Shown piece after piece: positions 53,318-62,733 of a DNA stretch of 64,000 nt; the first letter of the stretch is position 1; the number at the start of each line of letters is the position of its first letter. Under the pieces are notes generated by a model. The model saw only the letters and a list, made by a program, of their open reading frames with translations, was not told the origin of the DNA and did not search any database. Source of the DNA: Bacteroidota bacterium (GTDB lineage: Bacteria > Bacteroidota > Bacteroidia > Flavobacteriales_D > Crocinitomicaceae); the NCBI GenBank assembly GCA_030148165.1, contig JASBTZ010000003.1:124001-188000 (forward strand). Reading direction: 5' to 3'. A program made the translations under genes and the position numbers.

Positions 53318-53448
53318 GTATAACGTTTTGCAGCTACGCAACGGTGCAGCTCACAAACAATGTTGTTTTTTCTAAGATAAGTTATTTGAGTGAGACGGAT
53401 TAATTATTCTAAGAATGATCTTGCACTGGAGCGTAGGTGCTGTTATAC
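53318..53448 (-). repeat. attC-like imperfect inverted repeat, copy 2
   Basis: 131 bp between the 137-residue lipoprotein and the BNR-propeller gene. On the plus strand it starts GTATAACGTTTTGCAGCTAC and ends GGAGCGTAGGTGCTG then GTTATAC. The arms pair (GTATAAC/GTTATAC; CTACGC/GCGTAG; TGCA/TGCA) with asymmetric unpaired bases, as in attC folded single strands. Copy 1 (51299-51378) shares the ends CAGCACCTAYGCTCCA and GCGTAGC-GCAAAA. Confidence 0.55.
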
Positions 53449-53584
53449 GCAGCTCTTTTTTACTGGTCAATTATTGAACTGTCCTGGTCGTTTCCTTTAT
53501 CGAGATAGTAAAACAGGTAAAACAGAAATGTATATAAGTTAGGAAAAAATATCCTTTGATTGTGATGCCCGTATAGCGTTTGTT

Positions 53585-54613
53585 TTAATCCGCATCGATC
53601 AGATCGAACTCCACGAGCTCACCATATCGCGTGCTGGCAACAAGCTTTTTGCCGTAAGATGTTAACGTGAAATACGTACCGTCCGCAAAAGGAATCCATT
53701 CGCGTCCACCGTCTTCTGAAAAATCAATTCCATTTCTGCCACAGGCATAAAAGACCCCGTTGACATAATAAACACATGATCGATATCCCCGTGGCGGTTC
53801 GTCTGCATTCAACCAGGATTCACCACCATCATAGGTAAAGAACGTCGTGTTCATGCGAATGGAAGCGTCTTTGTAATCACCGCCTACCATGACCCCAATA
53901 CTGTCATTTGCAAAGCAAAGCGAGTAGGGGCCGGTTGATTTCCCCGGGTAATAAGGCAAAACAACTTCCATCCAGCTTTGACCGTTATCGGTGCTCTTGA
54001 AAAATCGACTCTTCATACCACCCGTAATGAACACATAAGTGCTATCATTCAGAATCTGCACATTCGTTCCGCTTGCCGCGAAAGCTGCTTCTTCAGGAAA
54101 AGCCTTTATCTTGCCTTCACAACGCTCCCAGGTGATTCCGCCATCGTTCGTGTGGAATAAGGATAAGATGCTGTCCATCGGATCACCCAACATGAACCCG
54201 CGCTCTCCCTCAAAATCGATGGCATCAATAAACAAGCCTTTCCACTCGGGATGCTTGATGATCTTTACACCGCCACTCTTATTGAGTCGAACCATCTTAC
54301 CCGTTTCACCACTTTGAATGGCAATGAGGAAATCACCGCTCTTTTCGATGTCACGCATTTCTGTGAAATCAGGAAGCTTAAATAATAACTGGCTTTTACG
54401 AGTATCCATGCGCAAGTAGTACATGGCCCCATTGGAATTCCCGATAAAGAAACGATTGGAGTCATTGTAGATCCCTCTGGCATAGATGCTTGAATCACCA
54501 TAGGAAATATGCGGTGCATCTGCATTTCGTCTGAGATACTTCTTCTTCTGAGCAAAAGAAGGGAGCGTCAGGAATAACGCACTAATAATTAAAACGCTTC
54601 TTAAATGATTCAT
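53585..54613 (-). CDS. BNR/YCF48-like beta-propeller secreted protein
   Basis: 342 residues. Signal peptide about 1-21 (VLIISALFLTLPSFAQ). Propeller blades with Asp-box-like repeats: HTNDGGITWERCEG, KSTDNGQSWMEVVLP, TYDGGESWLNADEP, FSEDGGREWIPFADG. Such proteins are annotated as oxidoreductase-like or photosystem II assembly-like but have no shown activity here. Its 5' end overlaps the downstream end of the acyltransferase gene by 32 bases, so the two are linked. Confidence 0.85.
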   Translation of the reverse strand: MNHLRSVLIISALFLTLPSFAQKKKYLRRNADAPHISYGDSSIYARGIYNDSNRFFIGNSNGAMYYLRMDTRKSQLLFKLPDFTEMRDIEKSGDFLIAIQSGETGKMVRLNKSGGVKIIKHPEWKGLFIDAIDFEGERGFMLGDPMDSILSLFHTNDGGITWERCEGKIKAFPEEAAFAASGTNVQILNDSTYVFITGGMKSRFFKSTDNGQSWMEVVLPYYPGKSTGPYSLCFANDSIGVMVGGDYKDASIRMNTTFFTYDGGESWLNADEPPRGYRSCVYYVNGVFYACGRNGIDFSEDGGREWIPFADGTYFTLTSYGKKLVASTRYGELVEFDLIDAD

Positions 54614-55502
54614 GCTGTTCGTTTCTCAGTTTATCCAGATCATCCGGTACTTCTCGTTTCCAACGCTTATGCGACCAAAGCCAGTGACTCGGTTCGCGCA
54701 GGATCTCCTGTTCCAATAAATGTACGTGTTTCTCAGTTATTTCACCCCAGGCACACGATTTGGCCTCTTTGGCTATTGGAATCAATTCCATTTCATAATA
54801 ACCACGTTTCACCTTTCGCGTAGCAAAATACACGGTGGCATAATCCAATTCATGTGCCATCATTTCAGCACCGAATAAGACCGCCGTAGGTTGGTTCAAG
54901 AAATCAGTCCAGTAACTTTTCAGTGAATTCCCCGGAGATTGATCAGCCAAAACCAATACTGCCTTAAGTTCTTCCTGATGTTTGCTAAGCTCTTCACGAT
55001 AATTTTTCGAGTGAACCACCCGCATGCCGAAACGTTCTCTGCGTGCATTGATCTTCTTATCCCAGAACTTAGATGTCATCGGCATTCCAATCCCATATGC
55101 CTGATGTTTAAACAAAAAATTCTGTGAAGTAATAAACCACTCCCAGTTGTTGTAGTGACCCGAGATCAAAAGGACACTCTTTCCTTTTTCGTATAGCTCG
55201 TCCATTAATTCGGGATTGATCACTTTAAACCTCCTTCGAAGCTGCTTTTCTGAAATAGTGAGGTTTTTTACTCCTTCAGCTAGTAGGTCTGTAAAGTGAC
55301 GGTAAAAGCGTCGTTTTAGTTTTTCGATCTCTTTATCTGATTTATCGGGAAAGCTTCGCTGCAGATTACCCACGATCACATGACGTCTGTAAGGCGCTAC
55401 TGTGACTAAGATGAGATAAAGAAAGTCCGTAAAAAGGTAAAGCACGGGCAAGGGTAGGTAGGAGAGAGGCACCACGAATATGTAATAGGCCAATCTTCCC
55501 AT
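54582..55502 (-). CDS. Lipid A biosynthesis acyltransferase (LpxL/HtrB-like)
   Basis: 306 residues. A membrane helix near the N terminus (YYIFVVPLSYLPLPVLYLFT). The acyltransferase motif HX4E is GHYNNWEW with His116 and Glu121. Other conserved parts: YRRHVIVGNLQRSFPDKSDKEIEKL, LVLADQSPGN and GAEMMAHELDYATVYFA. It adds a secondary acyl chain to lipid A. It starts one base from rarA, sharing a base with it. Confidence 0.9.
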   Translation of the reverse strand: MGRLAYYIFVVPLSYLPLPVLYLFTDFLYLILVTVAPYRRHVIVGNLQRSFPDKSDKEIEKLKRRFYRHFTDLLAEGVKNLTISEKQLRRRFKVINPELMDELYEKGKSVLLISGHYNNWEWFITSQNFLFKHQAYGIGMPMTSKFWDKKINARRERFGMRVVHSKNYREELSKHQEELKAVLVLADQSPGNSLKSYWTDFLNQPTAVLFGAEMMAHELDYATVYFATRKVKRGYYEMELIPIAKEAKSCAWGEITEKHVHLLEQEILREPSHWLWSHKRWKREVPDDLDKLRNEQHESFKKRFNY

Positions 55503-56785
55503 TATTTGTTGTATTTATTTTTCCAGGTCTTGCTCAACCATTCATTCAGATCTTGTTCCCGCTTACTACTACCGGTCTTAATGAAGTTCATTCCGCTGAT
55601 TTCATCCGGCAGGAATTCCTGGTCGACAAAATTACCCGGGAAGTCATGAGAATACTGGTATTCCGTACCATATCCCAATTCCTTCATGAGCTTGGTTGGT
55701 GCATTTCGTAAGTGGAGAGGTACCGACAGATCTCCTGTTTGTCGCACGACTTGCTGTGCTTCATTGATTGCCAGATAGGCCGCATTTCCTTTCGGAGAAG
55801 AAGCTAAATAGATGGCGCATTGCGATAAAATAATTCGCGCTTCGGGAAATCCAACAGTTTGAACGGCTTGAAAGGTATTGTTGGCGATGAGTAATGCATT
55901 CGGATTGGCTAATCCAATGTCTTCAGAAGCCGAAATGATCATGCGACGAGCGATGAACTTCGGATCTTCTCCGCCTTCTACCATTCGCGCTAACCAATAG
56001 ACAGCGGCATTCGGATCACTGCCTCGAATAGACTTAATGAAAGCCGAAATAATATCATAATGTTGTTCACCGTTCTTATCATATTTCGCAACACTCTGCT
56101 GAGCTCGTTCCTGAACCAATTCATTCGTAATAACGATCTTGTCTTGATTCGTAAACGATCCTACCAATACCTCAAAGACATTCAACAGCTTACGCGCATC
56201 ACCGCCGGATATTGCCAGCAGTGCTTCCGTTTCTTTCAGCTCAATGTCTTTTTCCTTCAAAACGACATCATTCACAATAGCATCTTTTAGGATGGTTAAG
56301 AGCGACTCTTTATCGTGCTCCTTCAGAATATATACCTGACAACGCGATAGGAGGGCAGAGATCACTTCAAAGGAAGGATTCTCGGTTGTTGCTCCAATTA
56401 ATGTCACAATACCTTTCTCAACCGCACCGAGTAATGAATCCTGCTGCGCCTTGGAAAATCGATGGATCTCATCAATGAACAGAATGGTTCCGCTTTGTTG
56501 AAACATCCCTGCTGTTTCTACCTTTTGAATCACTTCACGCACATCTTTTACACCTGAAGAAATAGCAGAAAGTTGATGAATGGGGCGCTCGAGATGACCG
56601 GCTATGAGATTGGCTAAAGTGGTTTTTCCAACTCCCGGAGGACCCCAGAAAATCATACTCGGAATTACACCTGAATCCAGCGCCATGCGTAGTGAAGCAC
56701 CTTCTTTCAGGATATGATCCTGACCCACAAATTCATCTAAAGATTTGGGCCTGACGCGTTCCGCTAATGGTGCCTGGATTACCAT
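55502..56785 (-). CDS. rarA: Replication-associated recombination protein A
   Basis: 427 residues. AAA+ core: Walker [18 protein letters not shown] (about 46-62), Walker [17 protein letters not shown], sensor [20 protein letters not shown]-terminal clamp-loader-like helices: [25 protein letters not shown] and the MgsA C domain. It acts at stalled replication forks. It is the first gene of the rarA-lpxL-BNR operon; a 143-base gap with the lipoprotein promoter lies on the other side. Confidence 0.95.
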   Translation of the reverse strand: MVIQAPLAERVRPKSLDEFVGQDHILKEGASLRMALDSGVIPSMIFWGPPGVGKTTLANLIAGHLERPIHQLSAISSGVKDVREVIQKVETAGMFQQSGTILFIDEIHRFSKAQQDSLLGAVEKGIVTLIGATTENPSFEVISALLSRCQVYILKEHDKESLLTILKDAIVNDVVLKEKDIELKETEALLAISGGDARKLLNVFEVLVGSFTNQDKIVITNELVQERAQQSVAKYDKNGEQHYDIISAFIKSIRGSDPNAAVYWLARMVEGGEDPKFIARRMIISASEDIGLANPNALLIANNTFQAVQTVGFPEARIILSQCAIYLASSPKGNAAYLAINEAQQVVRQTGDLSVPLHLRNAPTKLMKELGYGTEYQYSHDFPGNFVDQEFLPDEISGMNFIKTGSSKREQDLNEWLSKTWKNKYNK

Positions 56786-56878
56786 GATTACAAAGAAACG
56801 AAAAAGTATGATGTATTGATGTGATTTTTAAGGCAGTCAATTTTTTATATGATTATTATCAGCTTATGTGAATTAAGT

Positions 56879-56909
56879 TACCATGGTATCTACATATGCT
56901 ATAATTTAG
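56879..56909 (+). promoter_or_regulatory. Candidate promoter/operator with TACCATGGTA palindrome
   Basis: TACCATGGTA (56879-56888) matches exactly the palindrome at 398-407. TAATTTAG (56902-56909) follows 13 bases later, against 2 bases at the marR promoter, a difference of 11 bases or about one helical turn. Both have TAATTTAG as putative -7 element. Confidence 0.45.
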
Positions 56910-56928
56910 TTGGAAACAATTTTATAAA

Positions 56929-57366
56929 ATGAAAAAAGTATTGATACTAGCGCTCATCATTGCAACAACAGGGGCGTGTAAAAAATTTAATGACGGAGGA
57001 CTTGTAAATCGAGCAGAAAAGAACCTTACAAGACAGACGTGGAAGTTGGAACAATATCTTAGAAACGGAAATGACGAGACAAGTGAGTTGCTAATTTCAA
57101 ATTATGAAGAAACGTACGCAGAAGGAGGACAGTTAACGCGCACGTACATTTATAACGGACAAGCTAATACGGAAGTTGGATCCTGGCAACTCAAGAAAGA
57201 TACGAAGCAAATCAAGGTTGACGGCGTGAGTAGTTTAGAGCTAACGCCGCAGACGAGTACGGTGTCCACATCAGATATTGAAGTGCTAAGACTTAAGAAG
57301 AAAGAGTTTTGGTACTATTTTGACAATGGCAGCGATCGTCATGAATTTCACTTCATTCCAAAATAG
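56929..57366 (+). CDS. Hypothetical lipoprotein (145 aa)
   Basis: Lipobox TTGAC-like GACKK: Cys near residue 17 after LILALIIATTGAC. The mature part resembles a lipocalin-like domain: KNLTRQTWKLEQYLRNGNDETSEL and ANTEVGSWQLKKDTKQIKVDG. The promoter carries the same palindrome as the marR gene at the start of the window, so it may be under that regulator. It converges on the YqgE gene with 3 bases between. Confidence 0.7.
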   Translation: MKKVLILALIIATTGACKKFNDGGLVNRAEKNLTRQTWKLEQYLRNGNDETSELLISNYEETYAEGGQLTRTYIYNGQANTEVGSWQLKKDTKQIKVDGVSSLELTPQTSTVSTSDIEVLRLKKKEFWYYFDNGSDRHEFHFIPK

Positions 57367-57369
57367 ATC

Positions 57370-57954
57370 CTAATTCAGGTTCGGGTCAACAGGGAATTCT
57401 GACATCACCTTGAATTTACCTCCAAGCTTGGACATGATTGTCTTCCAGAGGTTTTCGTCATTCGTGCTTAAGATGGTGCTCGACGGGATTCCGTTTAGGA
57501 CGATCCAGGATTTTTCTTCCAATTCATCCTGTAGTTGACCCGGACTCCAGCCTGAATAACCAATGAAAAAGCGTATTTGCTTCAGTAAGTTCGGATCATC
57601 TTTTAACAGCCCTTTTAATTTCTCAAAGTCACCTCCTATGAAGATGTCTTTGTCAACGGCGATTGCATTCTCGAGCTGATCACCCAAAGAATGAACAAAG
57701 AACAGATTCTTTCCATCAACGGGTCCTCCGATACTGATCTTCATTTCAGATGACAGTTCATTCGGCAAAAGGTCTTCAACCTCATAATCGATGTACTTAT
57801 TGAGGACGAAACCAAAGCTTCCATTGTCATTATGCTCACACAAATAGATTACGGAGCGTGTAAAATATTGATCTGCTAGAAAGGGTTCGGATATAAGTAG
57901 ACTTCCGGCTTCCGGTTGGTTGTTGTTTGAAAAATCGAAATCTATAACATTCAT
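57370..57954 (-). CDS. YqgE/AlgH family protein
   Basis: 194 residues. The YqgE pattern: GSLLISEPFLADQYFTRSVIYLCEH, NDNGSFGFVLNK, IGGPVDGKNLFFVHSLG, DIFIGGDFEKL and RFFIGYSGWSPGQLQDELEEKSW. The function is unsettled. It follows lptD with a 3-base gap on the same strand. Confidence 0.9.
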   Translation of the reverse strand: MNVIDFDFSNNNQPEAGSLLISEPFLADQYFTRSVIYLCEHNDNGSFGFVLNKYIDYEVEDLLPNELSSEMKISIGGPVDGKNLFFVHSLGDQLENAIAVDKDIFIGGDFEKLKGLLKDDPNLLKQIRFFIGYSGWSPGQLQDELEEKSWIVLNGIPSSTILSTNDENLWKTIMSKLGGKFKVMSEFPVDPNLN

Positions 57955-57957
57955 GTA

Positions 57958-60513
57958 CTATAAAAATGCGGGTGGTTTACGTAATTCTATTTTGGCATCC
58001 TGGAACATATCTGAAGTTGCTCTCAATGAAAATAAGAAACTTTTATTATTCCCGATTGGAGTCCAGTGAAATGCTAATGCCCAGCAATGCATATCTCTAG
58101 TTAAACTAAGACGTGTATTCGTAATGGCTAACTGCTTGATATCTATATTAGTTTGAGTCGCTAACTTCCATCTTTTCGTGAAGCTGACATCTCCGTTAAT
58201 TGCCAATGTTTGAATCTGAGAATAATCATCTGAATTGAGTTCCGTCTTGGACGTGTTAGCTGCAAGGGTGTATACATGAGAGAGCGAAAGTTTCCATGGA
58301 ATATCGAAGTTGATTGCATACTCTGGATGTAGCATGAAGTATTCAAAGTCGGCGTTCCAGTTCTCCGGTATCTGATCGATCACATTGTTCAGTTTTTTAC
58401 GACTCTCTTCCGAAGTGAACGTAAGGGTTGTGGCTACATTGGTGCTAAGAAAACGGCCCAATCTTCCATTGTCCACAGCGTAATCTTTCAGGGTTGATCC
58501 CGTTGAGTCAACCCAGTCGTATGGACTAAAGGTAGAAGTAGTAACGATGTTCAACCATTCGATCGGACGAATTCTGAGGTTTAATCGGAGATTCGATAAG
58601 TTCATGGAATCCTTATTAAAATCGTAACTTCCGGCAACAGACAACAATTCGATCAATCTGGTTCGTTTAACTCCTTCTATCGTGTCTTTTTCAGAAATTC
58701 GCTTCAGTTCGAAGGTATTATTCACACCAAAGGTGAGCAGGGATTGATCTCTGGTACTCCCAGTCGTGTACAGACTTCGCTCAAAAGGAGAGTAGGTCTC
58801 AAGTGCTTTGTTTACACCGACACTATCCGTAATGGTCACGTTGAGATTTGGGATATAACTATAGCTGATTGATGGTGTTAACACGTGCCTCAACGTAGGC
58901 TTCTTTTTCCCGACAAAGCGATAGTAACTGTACAAAGCGGTGCTCAGCTTGACGCTCAGACTCAGATCATGTGCAATACCCATTTTTTGTAGCGTGTCGA
59001 TTCCCGTAGTATTACTGGAATCGATGTAGAACTTTTCAATTTGCTGGAAGTTGATCTTATTGCTGTATGTCACGGAAGGCGTGAGTTTAACCACATTTTG
59101 TTTGAATAACCCTCCCGTGGTCTGAATCGTCATACGCTGACTGATACCGTTCTGAAACTGATCGCCAATCAGATCGTACCGATTCTGTTGGATGAGTGAA
59201 TCTGCAAACAAGGTTCTGTTTTGCCCTTCAAAGCTATAAGTCACACCAAAACGACTCAGCATCCCTTTGATGCCATCATTACCGCGTACAAGCTTCTTAA
59301 AAGGGAAGAAACGACTGACGTTTACATTGACTACCGGACTCGCAAGTGAAACGTTGTTTGTCAATGCGTTTTGCCTTAGCGATAACTTAGCGCCAGATGT
59401 GATAGGCTTTCCGGGGAAATTACGCGTCAGGTTAATATCTGAGTTGAATGAGTTATTGAAATAATTCGGATTGATCGGATCCAGGTTGTTTTGAGAGTTG
59501 TTGTCCGATATGAAGTTGACATTGGTCGAGAAGTTCCAAGTCGGATTGGCCTTAGGATCCATCTTATGTCTCCAGGTTAGTGTTAGTTTGTTCTGGTTGA
59601 TATTTTCAGGAAAGCCTGAACGAAACTGCTGAAATCCGGCATCGATCGTACCGCGGTATTTATAGATCTTGGCGTAATCCGTAACGTCTCTGATTCCCCA
59701 GCTACCTCTGCTGTAGAGCGTTCCATAGATCGTAGTTTGAAGCTTGTCGGAAATGGGCAGGTAATAACCGAGATCCTGTAGCCCGAACCCGTATTGTGAT
59801 AAGGGAACCAGCTCCGGGAAGACCAGCCCCGCATTGCGATCTTCCATTTGAGGGATGATCATGAAGGGCAGTCCTAATGGTGTAGGAACTCCTTTTACCC
59901 ACAGATTCATTGGACCAGAGACAATTTTATCATCGGGAATCATCACAGCCCTGGATAACTGAAAGTGAAAATGGGGCTCTTCCAGATTACACGTGGTAAA
60001 CATTCCTTTTTTGAAATGGATCTGATCATTCTGATGACGCTTGGCTTGTCCCATATAGAGATAATTCTCATCCTCCTGAATGGCTACCTCTTCGATATAT
60101 GCCTTCTCTGTCTTGAAGTTGTATCGAATGGTGCGGGCGTTGATTTCTTCGCCTCCGTCTGTTAAAACGGGGTTCTCGACTTCGATCGAATCCTCATCCA
60201 GCCGGTATTGCGCTAAGACTTCGTTCTTATCCAGATCGATCATAATGTAGCCGGCATTTAGCTTTACCCAGCCATTATCTACGTAAGCTTCTCCATACAG
60301 ATGCAGTACATTTTTCCGAATATCCAGGTACAAAGAATCCCTTGATCCGTAGGCGATAGGCTCATCCATATCCGATTTATTGACGTAGATTGTGTCATCG
60401 GTGGCAGCGTAACTAATATTCCCGAAGGACATTATTAACAATACAACGGGTAAAAGTTGCCGTATGGAATACTTTTTGAACAAGCTATCTGGCTTATTTT
60501 TGTTTCGTGTCAC
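57958..60513 (-). CDS. lptD: LPS-assembly protein LptD-like outer-membrane protein
   Basis: 851 residues from GTG 60513. The signal peptide is about 18-36 (LLPVVLLIMSFGNISYAA). An OstA/LptA-like N-terminal domain (about 45-200: LDIRKNVLHLYGEAYVDNGWVKLNAGYIMIDLDKNEVLAQ) is followed by a long barrel (about 220-851). It delivers LPS to the outer leaflet and works with the LptF/G-type permease at 19576. A TAGTTTTG promoter element lies 11 bases before the start; YqgE follows. Confidence 0.85.
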   Translation of the reverse strand: MTRNKNKPDSLFKKYSIRQLLPVVLLIMSFGNISYAATDDTIYVNKSDMDEPIAYGSRDSLYLDIRKNVLHLYGEAYVDNGWVKLNAGYIMIDLDKNEVLAQYRLDEDSIEVENPVLTDGGEEINARTIRYNFKTEKAYIEEVAIQEDENYLYMGQAKRHQNDQIHFKKGMFTTCNLEEPHFHFQLSRAVMIPDDKIVSGPMNLWVKGVPTPLGLPFMIIPQMEDRNAGLVFPELVPLSQYGFGLQDLGYYLPISDKLQTTIYGTLYSRGSWGIRDVTDYAKIYKYRGTIDAGFQQFRSGFPENINQNKLTLTWRHKMDPKANPTWNFSTNVNFISDNNSQNNLDPINPNYFNNSFNSDINLTRNFPGKPITSGAKLSLRQNALTNNVSLASPVVNVNVSRFFPFKKLVRGNDGIKGMLSRFGVTYSFEGQNRTLFADSLIQQNRYDLIGDQFQNGISQRMTIQTTGGLFKQNVVKLTPSVTYSNKINFQQIEKFYIDSSNTTGIDTLQKMGIAHDLSLSVKLSTALYSYYRFVGKKKPTLRHVLTPSISYSYIPNLNVTITDSVGVNKALETYSPFERSLYTTGSTRDQSLLTFGVNNTFELKRISEKDTIEGVKRTRLIELLSVAGSYDFNKDSMNLSNLRLNLRIRPIEWLNIVTTSTFSPYDWVDSTGSTLKDYAVDNGRLGRFLSTNVATTLTFTSEESRKKLNNVIDQIPENWNADFEYFMLHPEYAINFDIPWKLSLSHVYTLAANTSKTELNSDDYSQIQTLAINGDVSFTKRWKLATQTNIDIKQLAITNTRLSLTRDMHCWALAFHWTPIGNNKSFLFSLRATSDMFQDAKIELRKPPAFL

Positions 60514-60523
60514 ATTAACGAAG

Positions 60524-60531
60524 CAAAACTA
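60524..60531 (-). promoter_or_regulatory. Candidate -7 element of lptD
   Basis: TAGTTTTG on the minus strand, 10 bases before the GTG start. No matching TTG lies 19 bases upstream. Confidence 0.35.
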
Positions 60532-60538
60532 TTAAAAT

Positions 60539-60546
60539 TACGTTTG
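60539..60546 (+). promoter_or_regulatory. Candidate -7 element of the amidase gene
   Basis: TACGTTTG only two bases before ATG 60549; if used, the start would be ATG 60558 (MKSALL). No -33 is clear. Confidence 0.3.
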
Positions 60547-60548
60547 AC

Positions 60549-61679
60549 ATGTCCGAAATGAAAAGTGCGTTATTAACAAAATGTTTTGCGTTAATCGCCT
60601 GTCTGGCAGCGAGTATTACGCTTGTATCTGCTCAGGAGGACGAATTAGCCGTAGGTACGATCAAAACTGTTGTGATCGACGCCGGGCATGGTGGTAAAGA
60701 TCCTGGATGCCATGGTGCTTATTCCAATGAGAAGGATGTTTGCCTCTCAATGGCCTTAAAGCTTGGTGCGACCATTCAGGAGAAGTATCCGGATATCAAA
60801 GTTGTTTATACACGTGATAAAGATGTTTTTGTAGAGCTGGATGAACGTGCTAAGATCGCCAATCGTAATAATGCAGACTTATTCATATGTATACACGCGA
60901 ATGCTGCCAGTCCCTCTGCTTACGGTACGGAAACATATGTCTTAGGGCTTCACAGAACCGAGGCGCAGCAGCGCGTTGCTGAAAGAGAAAACTCCATTAT
61001 ATACCTGGAAGATGATGGCGGTGAAAAGTACAAGAACTTCGATCTGTCACCGGACGCCATCATTGCCCGTCAAATTCAATTGAGTGTGTTTCTGGATCAG
61101 TCGATTGACTTTGCAGATAAGCTTCAACGCGAATTTAAAGGTATTGGACGCTACGATCGTGGTGTTAAACAGGCCGGTTTCCTCGTCCTTTACAAAACTA
61201 CGATGCCCAGTGTTTTGATTGAAACGGGATTCCTGACCAATCCGAAAGAAGAGAAGTTCCTGAATGACTCGTTGACCCAAAGCCAAATGGCAGCTTCGAT
61301 GTTTAATGCCTTTAAAAAGTACAAGAACCAGCTGGAGGGTATTGATGATCAGGTAGAGGATGTTGTTATTGAAATTCCCGAAGAACAAGAACCGAAGGTT
61401 GAAGACCCCAAGGACAAGGTCGTGTTTAGGGTTCAAATCGAAACATCATCTAAGCAAGTAGACCTAACGGACTCAAAATTTAAGGGACATACGATTCACG
61501 AATACAAACAGGACGGTCTGTATAAATATACAGTTGGAATGTTCGTAAATGACTATAAATCAGCGAATGATTACAAGAAAAAGATGCGTGAGGAAGGATT
61601 TGAGTATGCATTCGTCGTAGGCTTCGTCAACGGAGAACGAATTAATTTGCAAAAAGCTATTAACTTAGCAGAAAAATAA
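60549..61679 (+). CDS. N-acetylmuramoyl-L-alanine amidase with C-terminal SPOR-like domain
   Basis: 376 residues. Signal peptide about 1-29 (CFALIACLAASITLVSA). The Amidase_3 domain (about 38-255) has zinc ligands VVIDAGHGGKDPG (His47), the Glu in FVELDERAKIANRNNADLFICIHANA and a final catalytic Glu in SVLIETGFLTNPKE. An acidic linker (EIPEEQEPKVEDPKD) leads to a C-terminal SPOR-type fold (about 300-376). It cleaves peptide side chains from glycan strands at division. The start may be ATG 60558. The MCE gene follows 5 bases after. Confidence 0.9.
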   Translation: MSEMKSALLTKCFALIACLAASITLVSAQEDELAVGTIKTVVIDAGHGGKDPGCHGAYSNEKDVCLSMALKLGATIQEKYPDIKVVYTRDKDVFVELDERAKIANRNNADLFICIHANAASPSAYGTETYVLGLHRTEAQQRVAERENSIIYLEDDGGEKYKNFDLSPDAIIARQIQLSVFLDQSIDFADKLQREFKGIGRYDRGVKQAGFLVLYKTTMPSVLIETGFLTNPKEEKFLNDSLTQSQMAASMFNAFKKYKNQLEGIDDQVEDVVIEIPEEQEPKVEDPKDKVVFRVQIETSSKQVDLTDSKFKGHTIHEYKQDGLYKYTVGMFVNDYKSANDYKKKMREEGFEYAFVVGFVNGERINLQKAINLAEK

Positions 61680-61683
61680 GACC

Positions 61684-62733
61684 TTGAGTAGAAAAAAAGA
61701 AATTATAACCGGAATAGCGACAATTGCAGCCATTGCATTATTGATCTCCGGAGTCAATTTCCTAAAGGGTAACAGTTTTTTTGGAGGAGATAAGTATTTC
61801 TATGCTTATTTCCCGAACTCTGCAGGAGTAACACCGGCAACATCAGTATATGTTAATGGAGTTGATGTAGGAAAAGTGCTTGAAGTAAACCTGACAGGGT
61901 CAACAGATTCCTCAAAGCGTGTATTGATTAAATTTAATATCACAGATGACAATCTTAAAATTGTTAAAGGATCTGTTATAGAGGCTGGAGGTATCGATAT
62001 GTTTACCAAGGGGTTGACGATCCGGATGCACCCGGACCTTGCTGCAGGATATTACGCGGAAGGAGCTAAGATTCAGGGGATCGTTACGGTCGATATGATG
62101 AGTCAGGTAAAAGCTTATGCAGATCCCTTAACTCAAAAGGTACAGGCAATGATGAGCTCGATCGACAAAATGGTTACAGCCGTTACTGCCTTTTGGGATA
62201 CGACAGCTACATCGCAGATAGAAGAGAGTATGTATGAGGTTAAGATTGCTATCAAGAAGTTTGGTAACGCGGCTAACGAGATAGAAACCATGTTAGCGGA
62301 TGAAAAAATCAAATTCTCACGCATTATGTCAAATGTGGAGTCAATTACAGCCAATATCAAACGATCTAATGATACGGTAAAAGCTATAGTTGGTAATGTC
62401 AAGCATATTACAGACGATTTGGTTACCGCTGATTTTAAGCAGGCGATTGGCAATGCTACCAAGACCCTGGCAACACTGAATCAGACTCTTACGGCTGCGA
62501 ATAATGGCGAAGGTACGCTTGGAAAGCTGTTGGGAGATGATGAATTGTATAAACAGCTAATTCAAACAAATAAAGATCTTCAGAATCTGGTCAACGACCT
62601 CACGATACATCCGGAACGATATATTCATTTTTCAGTTATTGGAGCGAAAACAAGATCTCCTTTTACCAACAAAGAAGAAAAAGCGCTCAAACAAGTGGCG
62701 GATTCGGTAATGAATAATAACAATGGTCCATGA
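61684..62733 (+). CDS. MCE/MlaD family lipid-transport protein
   Basis: 349 residues starting at TTG 61684 (no ATG in frame fits). One N-terminal membrane helix (IITGIATIAAIALLISGVNFL), an MCE domain (about 35-120: YFYAYFPNSAGVTPATSVYVNGVDVGKVLEV; IEAGGIDMFTKGLTIRM), then a long coiled-coil tail (about 140-310). MlaD proteins bind lipid for transport between membranes; the ATPase and permease genes are not next to it. Its stop overlaps the next ATG (ATGA). Confidence 0.9.
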   Translation: MSRKKEIITGIATIAAIALLISGVNFLKGNSFFGGDKYFYAYFPNSAGVTPATSVYVNGVDVGKVLEVNLTGSTDSSKRVLIKFNITDDNLKIVKGSVIEAGGIDMFTKGLTIRMHPDLAAGYYAEGAKIQGIVTVDMMSQVKAYADPLTQKVQAMMSSIDKMVTAVTAFWDTTATSQIEESMYEVKIAIKKFGNAANEIETMLADEKIKFSRIMSNVESITANIKRSNDTVKAIVGNVKHITDDLVTADFKQAIGNATKTLATLNQTLTAANNGEGTLGKLLGDDELYKQLIQTNKDLQNLVNDLTIHPERYIHFSVIGAKTRSPFTNKEEKALKQVADSVMNNNNGP

